From Rheinheimera maricola (GTDB lineage: Bacteria > Pseudomonadota > Gammaproteobacteria > Enterobacterales > Alteromonadaceae), in assembly GCF_016918075.2 (NCBI RefSeq), contig NZ_JAERPS020000001.1, positions 558,001-622,000 on the forward strand: a stretch of 64,000 bases of DNA. Reading direction: 5' to 3'. The notes beneath the pieces were generated by a model. The model made no database searches. It had not been told where the DNA came from and saw only the letters and a program-made list of their open reading frames with translations. Position 1 is the first letter of the stretch. Each line of letters opens with the position of its first letter. This document shows positions 53,301 through 62,700 of the stretch, piece after piece. Both the position numbers and the translations under genes were made by a program.

Positions 53301-53825
53301 TTGAAGTCACTTCTCTTTATTTTTATCTCACTCTTTTGGTCTGGATACTTGCAGGCTGATGAGCCTGATTGCTCAAAAGATAATCTCTTTAAAGGCGAGA
53401 TGTTTGAGTTGTTTATCGGTAATTCACTGGCAGACGATTTAAGCTTTAAATACTGCTTAGGCGACAAATCGAGTTACTTGATTTCCGCGCTGTATCAGAC
53501 GGCTTATGCATCAAAAGATTTCGGCATCAGGCCTGCAGTGACTTATCACTCCCGTATTAAGCTTACCGATGAGATGAAAAATAAAATTGAAGATCTGTAT
53601 AAAAATGCGCTGCTGCGATCAAGGCCAGATGATGTGCGGGGCATGGATGGCTCTACCTGGTGTTTCAGACCAAAATCCGGTAACAAATATACCGAGCTGT
53701 GTTATTGGTCACCGAATGTTTACGAAGGTGATGAAGACAAACGCGGAATGATCGATATTTCCAATCTTGGCACTTATCTTTTCGATATATCAGGTCTGGT
53801 TGAATATGGAGCAGAAATGCAATAA
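53301..53825 (+). CDS. Hypothetical exported protein
   Basis: A 174-residue protein with a signal peptide (LFIFISLFWSGYLQA, cleavage near residue 19) and four mature cysteines likely forming disulfides (CSKDN, KYCLG, TWCFRP, ELCYW). Start is TTG at 53301, supported by GAGGGAG nine bases upstream, 13 bases after the lipase-like stop. The two genes are therefore probably one operon. No domain recognised. Confidence 0.68.
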   Translation: MKSLLFIFISLFWSGYLQADEPDCSKDNLFKGEMFELFIGNSLADDLSFKYCLGDKSSYLISALYQTAYASKDFGIRPAVTYHSRIKLTDEMKNKIEDLYKNALLRSRPDDVRGMDGSTWCFRPKSGNKYTELCYWSPNVYEGDEDKRGMIDISNLGTYLFDISGLVEYGAEMQ

Positions 53826-53882
53826 GGCATTGCTTTTACTGCAAAGCAGCGGGACAAAGGTTACTTAAAGGCGAGGCTTAGT

Positions 53883-54167
53883 ATGAGTATCTTTAACGAG
53901 CTAAAGCATTCTCTGACCGAAGCGGTAGATATCAAGCAAGGCAGAAAACAAGCAAGCCGGCTGACTCGCTATAAAGTGGCAGATGTTAAAACCCTGCGCG
54001 AAAGTTTAGCCATTACTCAGGCCCAGTTAGCCCAAGCGCTGGGCACCAGTGTTGATACCATCAAAAGCTGGGAGAGCAAGCGCCGCAACCCAACCGGCTT
54101 GGCCGCCAAAGTGCTGGCTACCATTCAGGATAACCCCGGATTTTATCACCAACTGTCTGCATACTAA
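53883..54167 (+). CDS. NadS/HigA-like HTH antitoxin-type protein
   Basis: A 94-residue protein with an N-terminal extension (IFNELKHSLTEAVDIKQGRK) and a C-terminal Cro-type HTH (LRESLAITQAQLAQALGTSV, then DTIKSWESKRRNPTGLAAKV). This is the arrangement of NadS and MqsA/HigA-type antitoxins, usually paired with a RelE-like toxin just upstream. No toxin-like ORF is present there, so this is an orphan antitoxin or stand-alone regulator. GAGG precedes the ATG. Confidence 0.82.
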   Translation: MSIFNELKHSLTEAVDIKQGRKQASRLTRYKVADVKTLRESLAITQAQLAQALGTSVDTIKSWESKRRNPTGLAAKVLATIQDNPGFYHQLSAY

Positions 54168-54191
54168 ACCAGCTGGTACAGCAAAGCATTG

Positions 54192-54232
54192 TAGGGGGCG
54201 CAATGATGCGGCCTTAGTATTTTCAGTAAAGG
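54192..54232. repeat. Degenerate intergenic-repeat hairpin
   Basis: TAGGGGGCGCAATGATGCGG with CCTTAGTATTTTCAGTAAAG retains the hairpin and TTTTCAG tail of the repeat family with several mismatches. Confidence 0.5.
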
Positions 54233-54337
54233 TATTTTTGTTAAGTTAAATTAAATTTCATTTTTAAGTAACATCTTTATTGCAATTGGCGTGCTCATAA
54301 TTAAAATAGGTAGCTCTCTTTTTCACAAGGAATGTTT

Positions 54338-55264
54338 ATGACAGCATATCTGGCACATCAGCAAGCACAACGTTTTCTCTATCAACAGCAGTTAGAAAAA
54401 GATCTGGCAGAAAGCCAAGCGGATATTTATGTGCTAAATGCGCGTGAACTAACAGAGTTTTGGCTCACTGTGCAGCGTCATGAAGGAAAATCACAGTCAC
54501 AAATCGAATCAGTGTTTAACGATTTAACCGGCATGGATTTGTCGAAACAGCTTTTAGCTACTGGTCGTGACTTTGGCTCTGCAAGCAAAGATTTAACTAC
54601 TGTGGCTGTGCTGGGAGCTGATTTAAAACGCGGTAGCCGGTTTTTTGAGAGTTACCGGACTGTTACTCAAAATGGCCGCAATTACATAATTTTTAAAGGT
54701 AACCACCGGGCCCGTTTAATCATTAAAGGGACTCGCTATTTGGCTACAAATACTGTTATGTTGAAGATGGCTATAGGCGGCGAGGGGCTGAAAGCGTCTG
54801 CAAAAAGCGGGTTTATAGTATCGATTGTATTCTCAGTTACTTTGCACAGTATACAATGGATATTTGAAGACGAGTACCGTTGGACTCATTGGTTAGCAGG
54901 TGTAACGACTGACTTAGTAAAAATTGTCATCGCAAGTGCAGCAGGTTATTTGGCGAGTATTGCTACCGCTGCCGGCATTGCTGCGTTGACGGGTGGCACA
55001 ATTGCTGTTTTGCCTTTGGCTATAGGTGTAGTTGTGTGTGTAGGTGTTGGTTTCACTTTGAATGCTATTGATGATCACTTTCAAATCACTCAAAGTTTAG
55101 TTAAGCATTTAGAACAAAAAGAAGCGTACATTAAACGTAAAGCTTATGACGGAGTATATTATGTTATTCGTTCTGCAACGGAGTCTGTGCAGCGGAAGTT
55201 GATAAAATCTGCAACCCGTAAAATAAATGAGCTTGTAAGGTTTAAATTTCAACTATGGAATTAA
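54338..55264 (+). CDS. Candidate membrane-inserting toxin
   Basis: A 308-residue protein with a Gln/Leu-rich helical N-terminus, a basic beta segment (NGRNYIIFKGNHRARLIIKG), and a large hydrophobic core (about residues 150-245). That core holds long Gly/Ala-rich helices (IVIASAAGYLASIATAAGIA, GGTIAVLPLAIGVVVCVGVG) and a short polar break, then a charged C-terminal helix. A hydrophobic hairpin inside an otherwise soluble protein is typical of colicin-like and type VI pore-forming effectors. Start at the second ATG (54338) because AAGGA then lies at good distance. Its end overlaps the next membrane-protein gene by ten bases, the usual toxin/immunity arrangement. Function is inference. Confidence 0.6.
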   Translation: MTAYLAHQQAQRFLYQQQLEKDLAESQADIYVLNARELTEFWLTVQRHEGKSQSQIESVFNDLTGMDLSKQLLATGRDFGSASKDLTTVAVLGADLKRGSRFFESYRTVTQNGRNYIIFKGNHRARLIIKGTRYLATNTVMLKMAIGGEGLKASAKSGFIVSIVFSVTLHSIQWIFEDEYRWTHWLAGVTTDLVKIVIASAAGYLASIATAAGIAALTGGTIAVLPLAIGVVVCVGVGFTLNAIDDHFQITQSLVKHLEQKEAYIKRKAYDGVYYVIRSATESVQRKLIKSATRKINELVRFKFQLWN

Positions 55265-55881
55265 AAAGCAAAGCGATATTGTCTGTATTAGGCTTAGCCA
55301 TTTTTTCAGTAATAATGATTGGGCTATTGCTTTGGTTATTTCCTGAATCGTTTAAAAACCAGTTTGAGGCAATTAATAGCGGCAGGCAAGTTATAGTTCT
55401 GAATCAGTCTAATGGCTATGCTCCAGGAGCAATTATAAGTTTTGTTGCTTTGTTTTTTTTTGCGGTGACATCAATGTTTTTCTTGCTGAAAGATGAGCAA
55501 GACAAAGCTAAAAAGCAGCGCTTTGTAAAGTTTGTTACTGTAGCTGTGTTAGTAGGTCTTGCCAGTATTTTTGTCGGACAATATTTGATAAGCAGCTATT
55601 TAAAATCGAAAATATCTGGTAGAGGCTATCAACCTTGCCCCGCAACCACCTTGTTGTTCACCCGCGTTACTTACAGTGCCTGGACATTAAATCCTGCCTT
55701 GTGTTACGACGCTGACGTTAAGCGAATTGTGCAGCGTGGTGTCTGGGATGAGTCAAAACAAGTTGAGCAAATGCTACAGCAAAGGGAAAGGCAGCAGGAA
55801 GCACGACGCCAGTTTTTACTACAGGAAGAGAAAATAAAACAGCAGCGTGCTCAACGAGCCGCCGAAGCGGCGCAGAATTAG
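55255..55881 (+). CDS. Membrane protein, candidate immunity partner of the upstream toxin-like gene
   Basis: A 208-residue protein with three hydrophobic segments (about residues 8-30, 58-77, 92-112), a periplasmic part with two cysteines (YQPCPATTLL and NPALCYDAD) and a Gln/Arg/Glu-rich coiled-coil tail. The layout suits an inner-membrane immunity protein, and the overlap with the upstream gene supports co-function. A remnant of a second copy survives at 51893-51985, as expected when toxin/immunity modules duplicate and decay. Confidence 0.65.
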   Translation: MELKSKAILSVLGLAIFSVIMIGLLLWLFPESFKNQFEAINSGRQVIVLNQSNGYAPGAIISFVALFFFAVTSMFFLLKDEQDKAKKQRFVKFVTVAVLVGLASIFVGQYLISSYLKSKISGRGYQPCPATTLLFTRVTYSAWTLNPALCYDADVKRIVQRGVWDESKQVEQMLQQRERQQEARRQFLLQEEKIKQQRAQRAAEAAQN

Positions 55882-55954
55882 TGCGGTTTGGTAATCAATA
55901 CTGAGACGCATCAGTGTGCTGCACACTAAACTTTCCGGTACACCAACACCTCAT

Positions 55955-56028
55955 AAGGGCGCATTATTGCGCCCTTAGTTTTTGCAGCAAATAAAGCCTT
56001 GACCAAGTTTAGTTTTTCGGTAAATGTA
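55955..56028 (+). repeat. Intergenic repeat, copy D (best conserved)
   Basis: AAGGGCGCATTATTGCGCCC hairpin, then TTAGTTTTTGCAGCAAATAA, AGCCTTGACCAAGTTTAG and TTTTTCGGTAAATGTACTAA. It ends 34 bases before the next ATG. Confidence 0.88.
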
Positions 56029-56062
56029 CTAACACAGTGAACATTAATTAATCGGTTTTAGA

Positions 56063-56614
56063 ATGGAATCTAGCGCTTTTATCATCAGTTTGGTTGCAGT
56101 CATTATCGCTACCGCATCGACTGTAGTTAGCTATTTAATATACAGACAAGCAAGAGATCCTGAGATTGTTGTATATGCTCAAATTGATGAAAGAAGGCCA
56201 TCAATCATCAATTTGGTAATAGAAAATATAGGTAATAGCCCTGCTTGGAATGTTAGTTTTTCATCATCTGAGCCAGTTCCATATAGAGCATTCGGGATTG
56301 ATAAATTATCTGATTCAGAAATTATGAGTAATGGACCGTTAATTAATGGTATACCATGTTTCGGTCCCAGAGCTAAAAGAGTATTGACGTGGGGCCAGTT
56401 TGGTGGAATTCGAGATAAGTTGGGTAAAGAATGTTTAGATATTGAAGCTATTTACTTTAGCAAGCCAGCCCTTAGTTTTTTTCGGAAAAAGCACAAATCA
56501 ATATCAAGGCTAGATATTAAATCTTTTGAATGTTCTGATGTTTCTGATCATAACTGGAATCAAAAAATTGCAGAGGAATTGAAGAAAATTGCAAACTATA
56601 TGAAGTCTCAATAG
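56063..56614 (+). CDS. Single-TM protein of unknown function
   Basis: A 183-residue AT-rich gene. One N-terminal TM (SAFIISLVAVIIATASTVVS) is followed by RQARDPEIVVYAQIDERRPS and a beta-rich domain (NLVIENIGNSPAWNVSF, then ITWGQ-like VLTWGQFGG) ending EELKKIANYMKSQ. I recognise it as a widespread uncharacterised family, with no known role. The coding bias differs from its ygiQ neighbour, suggesting acquisition. A repeat copy sits directly upstream and may carry its promoter. Confidence 0.75.
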   Translation: MESSAFIISLVAVIIATASTVVSYLIYRQARDPEIVVYAQIDERRPSIINLVIENIGNSPAWNVSFSSSEPVPYRAFGIDKLSDSEIMSNGPLINGIPCFGPRAKRVLTWGQFGGIRDKLGKECLDIEAIYFSKPALSFFRKKHKSISRLDIKSFECSDVSDHNWNQKIAEELKKIANYMKSQ

Positions 56615-56715
56615 TTAAGGTCGGTTCCTATCAAGTTGATTGCTTGAGTTGGGTTTAGTGTAGTCTGAAAGGCGCTGTTGAAGTGAACCCATTCGCCTTT
56701 CCCTTGTACTCCTTG

Positions 56716-56721
56716 TATAAT
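56716..56721 (+). promoter_or_regulatory. Consensus -10 box upstream of ygiQ
   Basis: A perfect TATAAT lies 32 bases before the ygiQ start codon. No convincing -35 is seen at 16-18 bases upstream (TTCGCC is the nearest), so strength is uncertain. Confidence 0.4.
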
Positions 56722-56753
56722 ACGCGCCCTTGTTACTCTCAGGCGTGCAATTT

Positions 56754-59066
56754 ATGACCACAGCTTCATCCGTTAATCTTCGAAAGTCTGCACCTGTAGC
56801 ACGGATGGCGCCTGAGCGTGATTTATTCTCTTACCCGAAATACTGGGCCGAGTGCTATGGCACGGCGCCGTTTTTACCTATGTCGCGCAAGGAAATGGAC
56901 GAACTTGGCTGGGACAGCTGCGATGTTATTTTGGTAGTCGGCGATGCCTATGTAGACCACCCCAGCTTTGGTATGGCGGTAGTAGGGCGCATGTTAGAAG
57001 CCCAGGGCTATCGCGTGGGGCTTATTTGTCAGCCGGATTGGCACAGCAAAGACGACTTTATGCGCCTGGGCAAACCGAACCTGTTTTATGGCGTGTCGGC
57101 CGGTAATATGGACTCGATGATTAACCGCTACACCGCCGATAAAAAGCTGCGCCACGATGATGCCTATACCGCCGGTGATATTGGCGGCAAACGGCCGGAC
57201 CGCGCGGTTACTGTATACACCCAACGCTGTAAAGAAGCCTATAAAGACGTGCCGGTGATTATTGGCGGCATAGAAGCCAGCTTACGCCGTATTGCGCACT
57301 ATGATTACTGGTCGGAAAAAGTGCGTCGTTCTGTGATATTCGACGCCAAGGCTGATATTTTAATTTACGGCAATGCCGAGCGGCCATTGGTAGAAGTAGC
57401 GCACCGCATTGCATCAGGCGTGCCCATTAGCGAAATACAAGATGTACGCGGCACTGCGGTTATTCGTAAAGAGCCGCTGCCGGGCTGGCGCGGCGTGGAT
57501 TCTACAGCGCTGGATAAAATCGGCAAAATAGACCCGGTGCCTAACCCCTATGGCGCCGACGATGTGGGCTGCAGCAGTTATTCGGAATATGCCAAAGCCG
57601 GTATTGATTTAACCAAGCCCGCCGAAGTGGAAGCCAAACCGATACTGGTGCAGCCGCCACGGCAAAAGCCGTGGGAGCAAACTTACGTTAAGCTGCCGGC
57701 GTTTGAGCAGGTAAGCGTAAATAAGCCGCTGTATGCGCATGCTTCGCGTATTTTACACCAGGAAACCAACCCCGGTTGTGCCCGCGCCATTATGCAACGC
57801 CATGGCGACCGGCATATCTGGGTTAACCCGCCGGCCTTTCCTTTAAGCACGGAAGAAATGGATCTGGTATTTGGTCTGCCGTATCAGCGCGTGCCGCACC
57901 CTGTGTATGGCAAGGAAAAAATTCCGGCCTACGAGATGATTAAAACCTCGGTAAATATTATGCGCGGCTGCTTTGGCGGCTGCTCGTTCTGTTCTATTAC
58001 CGAGCATGAAGGCCGCATTATTCAAAGCCGCTCGAAAGAGTCGATTATGCAGGAGATTAAGGATATTCGCGACAAAGTGCCGGGTTTTACCGGCGTGATA
58101 TCCGATCTTGGCGGGCCAACGGCCAATATGTACCGCTTAAACTGTAAAAACCCCAAAGCCGAGCAAACCTGCCGCCGGCCCAGCTGCGTGTACCCCACCA
58201 TATGCGAGCATATGGACACCGACCAAAGCCCGACGGTAGAGCTGTACCGCGAAGCGCGTACTTTACCAGGCATTAAAAAGGTGTTGGTGGCCTCGGGCGT
58301 GCGTTACGACTTGGCAGTGGAAGATCCGAACTACGTGCGCGAGCTGGTACAGCACCATGTTGGCGGCTATTTAAAAATCGCGCCGGAGCATACCGAGAAC
58401 GGCCCGTTATCGAAGATGATGAAGCCGGGCATGGGCGCTTACGATAAGTTTAAAGAAATGTTCGACCGCTTTAGTAAAGAAGCCGGTAAAGAGCAGTTTT
58501 TAATTCCGTATTTTATTGCGGCGCACCCGGGCACCACCGATCTGGACATGGTTAACCTGGCGCTGTGGTTAAAAGAGCGTGACTTTAAGCTGGACCAGGT
58601 GCAAAACTTTTACCCCAGCCCAATGGCGAACGCGACCACCATTTACCACACCGAAATGAACTCGCTGAAGAACATTAACAAAGCCAATGACGAAGTGGTA
58701 GCCGTGCCCAAAGGCGAGCGTCAGCGCCGCTTACATAAAGCGATACTGCGTTACCATGACCCCAAAGGCTGGCCGCAAATTCGTGAAGCGCTGATTAAAA
58801 TGGGCTTAAAGCACTTAATTGGCCGCAGTAAAGGCTGTTTAGTGCCGGAAGAGGGCAAAGACGAGCAGTTTAAAAAGCCGTTAAAAGGCGGTCAACCGGC
58901 ACTGAGCCGCCACACCGGCTTAAACCCGGCGGCGAAAGCGATTGCCAAACAGGGTAAAAAGCCAGCACATGGTCAAAAGCCGTTTAATGCTAACGGTAAG
59001 CCTGCGGCTAAAACCGGTGCCGGTAAAGCTAATGGCCCTAAGAGCCCGCAGCGGTCTAAAGGCTAA
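56754..59066 (+). CDS. ygiQ: YgiQ family radical SAM protein
   Basis: A roughly 770-residue radical S-adenosylmethionine protein with an N-terminal B12-binding-like domain ([20 protein letters not shown]). The radical SAM core has the 4Fe-4S ligand motif CFGGCSFC near residues 406-413. A characteristic second Cys cluster ([12 protein letters not shown]) follows, then a basic, low-complexity C-terminal tail ([20 protein letters not shown]). The reaction is not established for this widespread family. Start MTTASSVN at 56754 was chosen over the upstream TTG. Stop and next start overlap (TAATG). Confidence 0.94.
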   Translation: MTTASSVNLRKSAPVARMAPERDLFSYPKYWAECYGTAPFLPMSRKEMDELGWDSCDVILVVGDAYVDHPSFGMAVVGRMLEAQGYRVGLICQPDWHSKDDFMRLGKPNLFYGVSAGNMDSMINRYTADKKLRHDDAYTAGDIGGKRPDRAVTVYTQRCKEAYKDVPVIIGGIEASLRRIAHYDYWSEKVRRSVIFDAKADILIYGNAERPLVEVAHRIASGVPISEIQDVRGTAVIRKEPLPGWRGVDSTALDKIGKIDPVPNPYGADDVGCSSYSEYAKAGIDLTKPAEVEAKPILVQPPRQKPWEQTYVKLPAFEQVSVNKPLYAHASRILHQETNPGCARAIMQRHGDRHIWVNPPAFPLSTEEMDLVFGLPYQRVPHPVYGKEKIPAYEMIKTSVNIMRGCFGGCSFCSITEHEGRIIQSRSKESIMQEIKDIRDKVPGFTGVISDLGGPTANMYRLNCKNPKAEQTCRRPSCVYPTICEHMDTDQSPTVELYREARTLPGIKKVLVASGVRYDLAVEDPNYVRELVQHHVGGYLKIAPEHTENGPLSKMMKPGMGAYDKFKEMFDRFSKEAGKEQFLIPYFIAAHPGTTDLDMVNLALWLKERDFKLDQVQNFYPSPMANATTIYHTEMNSLKNINKANDEVVAVPKGERQRRLHKAILRYHDPKGWPQIREALIKMGLKHLIGRSKGCLVPEEGKDEQFKKPLKGGQPALSRHTGLNPAAKAIAKQGKKPAHGQKPFNANGKPAAKTGAGKANGPKSPQRSKG

Positions 59067-59587
59067 TGCAGCGGCTGTTTTTCAGCCTTAAATTCTCCCC
59101 CGTGCAGCAACAGCAGTTGCTGCCGTATCAGCAGCAGGCGCTGAGTGTATGCCCCAGCGCCAACGCGGTTGACACTGATAACCTGCACTTGACGCTGTTT
59201 TTCTTAGGTCAGACAGATAGCGAACAGCAACAGCGCCTGATTAGTGCAGCACAGCAGATTAATATGCCACCGTTTAACCTGACACTGGACACGCTGAGCT
59301 GTTTTACTAAACCAAAAATTCTCTATCTGGCGCCATCACACATTCCCAATGCACTGTGGCAGTTGCAGCAGCAAGTGGCAGCGCTTTGTAAAACTGCAGG
59401 TTTTAGCGATATGCATGATAGCTACCGGCCGCATATTACCCTGGCACGGCAGGCCTTGTGCGATGCGGCATTGCAGCAGCCGGTGGTGCCGTTAACTATG
59501 CAGGTTAGTGGGTTTGCGCTTTATCAGTCAGCGCAATTTAACGGCCGCTTGCAATACCGGCCATTACATCACTTTGTGCTGATATAA
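59066..59587 (+). CDS. thpR: RNA 2',3'-cyclic phosphodiesterase (LigT/2H family)
   Basis: A 173-residue 2H phosphoesterase. The two catalytic HxT motifs are HLTLFFLG (about residue 42) and HITLAR (about residue 124), in the expected order and spacing, with the typical start RLFFSLKF. Hydrolyses 2',3'-cyclic phosphate ends of RNA in vitro. Its ATG overlaps the ygiQ stop by one base, so the two genes are co-translated. Confidence 0.93.
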   Translation: MQRLFFSLKFSPVQQQQLLPYQQQALSVCPSANAVDTDNLHLTLFFLGQTDSEQQQRLISAAQQINMPPFNLTLDTLSCFTKPKILYLAPSHIPNALWQLQQQVAALCKTAGFSDMHDSYRPHITLARQALCDAALQQPVVPLTMQVSGFALYQSAQFNGRLQYRPLHHFVLI

Positions 59588-59707
59588 CAACTCTTTAGCA
59601 GTGTCAGCCACAAAGGCTTAAGTGTAGTAAAGCAAACTGCTATAGTTCATCAGTGATTAATTTTCGCCGCCTATACTGGCCATCAACTGCACTAACAAGG
59701 ATGGGTT

Positions 59708-62700
59708 ATGCCTGCCTCTGCGTCATTTTTGGGTAAGATTTTCGGCTCGATAAACTGGACTGCGCCCAACTGGGTACAACAAGTAAAGTTTAGTGCTAAA
59801 CAGCAACCGGTTAAGTTCTGGAGCCTGCTGTTGGTAGGAGTGCTGAGTGTTGCGGCTGTAGTTGGTGGCGTGCGCTATTACCAGCAATTACCCAAACCAC
59901 TACGGGTTATTGCCAGCATTACGGCGCCGGAAGTTGGACATTATCAGGATGATATTGAACAGCCAACCCAGCTACGATTGCAGTTTAGTTATGAAATGAC
60001 CAACCAACAGCAGCGTATTCAGCCAGTAACGCAGTTATCGGCCGCCAGACTGGATTTAATTGGCGAAGTACTAAACGAAGGTATTAGCGTCAGCCCGGCG
60101 ATTAGCGGCAAGTGGCTGTGGCAAGATGACAACAGCTTAACGTTTACCCCGGAGCAGGCTTGGCCGGCGGCGACGTCGTATCAGGTAAAGTTGGATAAGA
60201 GTATTTTTGCTGCCGCAATCAAGCTGGCTAAAACTGACTACCGTTTTGACACCGCAGCGTTGGATGCGCAAATAAACCGGCTGCGGTTTTATCAACACCC
60301 CACCGAACAAAGCACCCGCCAGATAGTGACGACGCTAAATTTTAGCCATCCGGTCGCTTTAGATAGCCTGAAAGAGCGGCTTTCAATGACCATGCGGCCA
60401 GATGGTAGCGATGTGCGTAGCAAAGGTGAAGTCATAGACTTTGCGTTAACGGCAGATAAAAGTGGCCGCGAGGTTTATGTGCAATCAGTAGCGCTTAGCC
60501 TACCAGAGCGCGAGCAATATTTAACGCTATTGCTAGAAGCTGGTGTGAAGGCGCAAAACGGCAATGGCAAAACCACACAAGACAGCACAAAGCAGTTACT
60601 TGTGCCGGATAAAAATAGCTTTTTAAAAGTAGAGCAGTTGCGCACCGACATTATCCGCGGCGCTGAGCAACAGCTTGAGCAAGAGCCGGAGCAAATGCTG
60701 CTGCTGAGCTTTACCGATCGTATCGACCGTGCCGAGTTACACAGTAAACTGAAGCTGTATGTATTGCCAAAACACCCAAAACGCAACTCCAACTATTGGG
60801 CCGTCGGAGAAGTTAACAGTAGCGTATTACAGCAAGCCAGCCTGCTGAGCTATGAGCTAATGCCCACAGCGCAGCAGCACGACAGTGCATTTAGTATTAA
60901 ATTAGATTTACCGCCGGGCCAACACCTGTTTGTCAGTGTGGCAAAGGGCTTGCAATCTACTAGTGAATTTAACCTGTCGAATGAGTACCGTGCAGTGGTG
61001 CAGGCGCCAGCGTATCCGAAAGAGGCGCGCATAGTCGGCGAGGGCGCAATGCTTACCTTAAGTGGCGAGCAGACTCTGCAATTACTTAGCCGTGGCGTCA
61101 AAGGGCTGCGGGTTACCTTACATAAATTGCTGCCTGGCGAGTTAAACCATTTTATCAGCCAAAGTGGCGGTGACATCAGCCAGCCGTATTTCAATAATTA
61201 TCAGTTTGATGAAAGCAATATCAGCAGTCGGTTTGAAAAAACCTTTACCCTGGCCAATAGCCATGCCAAGCAAGCCAATTATTTGTCATTAGCGTTAAAG
61301 CCCTATCTGGCTGAAGCCGGCATGGGCGTGTTTTTTATTCAGCTGGCTGAATTTGACCCGAAGCGACCAAACGCTGAAGGTGCGCAGCTGCATAAACGCG
61401 TGGTGCTGGTAACCGATTTAGGTTTGCTGGTTAAACATAATAACGATAGCAGCCAGCAGGTGTTTGTCATGTCGCTGGCTGATGGCAAGCCGGTAGCCGG
61501 CGCCAAGGTTGAATTGTTGGGTAAAAATGGTGTCGCGGTGTTAAGTGGCGCTACAGATAGCCAGGGTAGCGTTAAGCTGGCTAAAACCAGCGGTTTTAGC
61601 CGTGAGCGTCAGCCGGTAGTATATTTGGTTAGCCGCGATCGTGGCGGTGTAATGGACAGCAGCTTTATTCCGTATGACCGCTATAGCCGGCAGTTGGATT
61701 ACTCTAAATTTAATACCAGTGGCCGCTATCAGGATGAACTAAGCAGCAAAGCATTAAGTGCATATATGTTTAGCGATCGCGGTATTTACCGGCCCGGTGA
61801 GCAGGTGCAGTTGGCGGCGATTATTCGCCACAACGATTTATCTTTGGCGCAGCAGCAACTGCCGCTAAAAATTCAGGTAACAGGCCCGCGTGGCAGTGCC
61901 TTTTGGCAACAGAATTTCAGCTTAAGCGGCCGCGGTATGCACAGCTTTAGTCTGGACACCCAGGCGCAGAGTGACACCGGTAACTACCATGCCAGTATTA
62001 GCCTGCTCGATAGCAAAGGTAATACCAGCCGGCATTTAGGTTCGGTTAGTTTTGCACTGGAAGAGTTTGAAGCAGATACACTGAAAATTAGCAGCCGCTT
62101 TAACCAAAGCCTGGCCGGGGACACCGAGCGGGGTTGGTTATCACCACAAAATTTAGTGGCACTGGTGCAGCTGGATAATTTGTTTGGTACGGCGGCGCAG
62201 CAGCGCAAAGTCAGCGCAAAATATGAGTTGATGCCAGCCAGTTTCAGCTTTAGCGAATACCCGGAATATCGTTTTATTGCGCCACAAGACACAGAGCAAA
62301 ACAGCACCACCGTGCGCCAGACCCTTGACGAGCAACAAACCGATGCTGACGGTAAAGCCAGCTTTGAGCTGCCGTTGACACAGTACAGCGGCGGTACATA
62401 TCGGTTGATATTAACTACCGAAGGCTTTGATGGCAGTGGCGGTAAGAGTGTGCAACACCGGCGCAGTGCGCTGTTGTCGCCATTAACGGCCCTGGTGGGC
62501 GTAAAAACTGATGGTGACTTAAGCTACCTTAAAAGGCAGCAAAGCCGTAACCTGGAATTTATCGCTATTAACAGTGCATTGGCACAAATAGCGTTAGATG
62601 ATTTAACCCTGCAGCTGGTAGAAAAACGGCCGCTATCAAGCCTGGTAAAACAAAACGATGGCACCTATCAATATCAAAGCATCGTACAGGACGTCAGCGT

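Noticed and set aside
47575-56028. The GGGCGC hairpin repeats as integron attC sites
   Set aside because: They are short simple palindromes with a T-rich tail, lack the GTTRRRY core and the two-arm L/R box layout; terminator-like function fits better.
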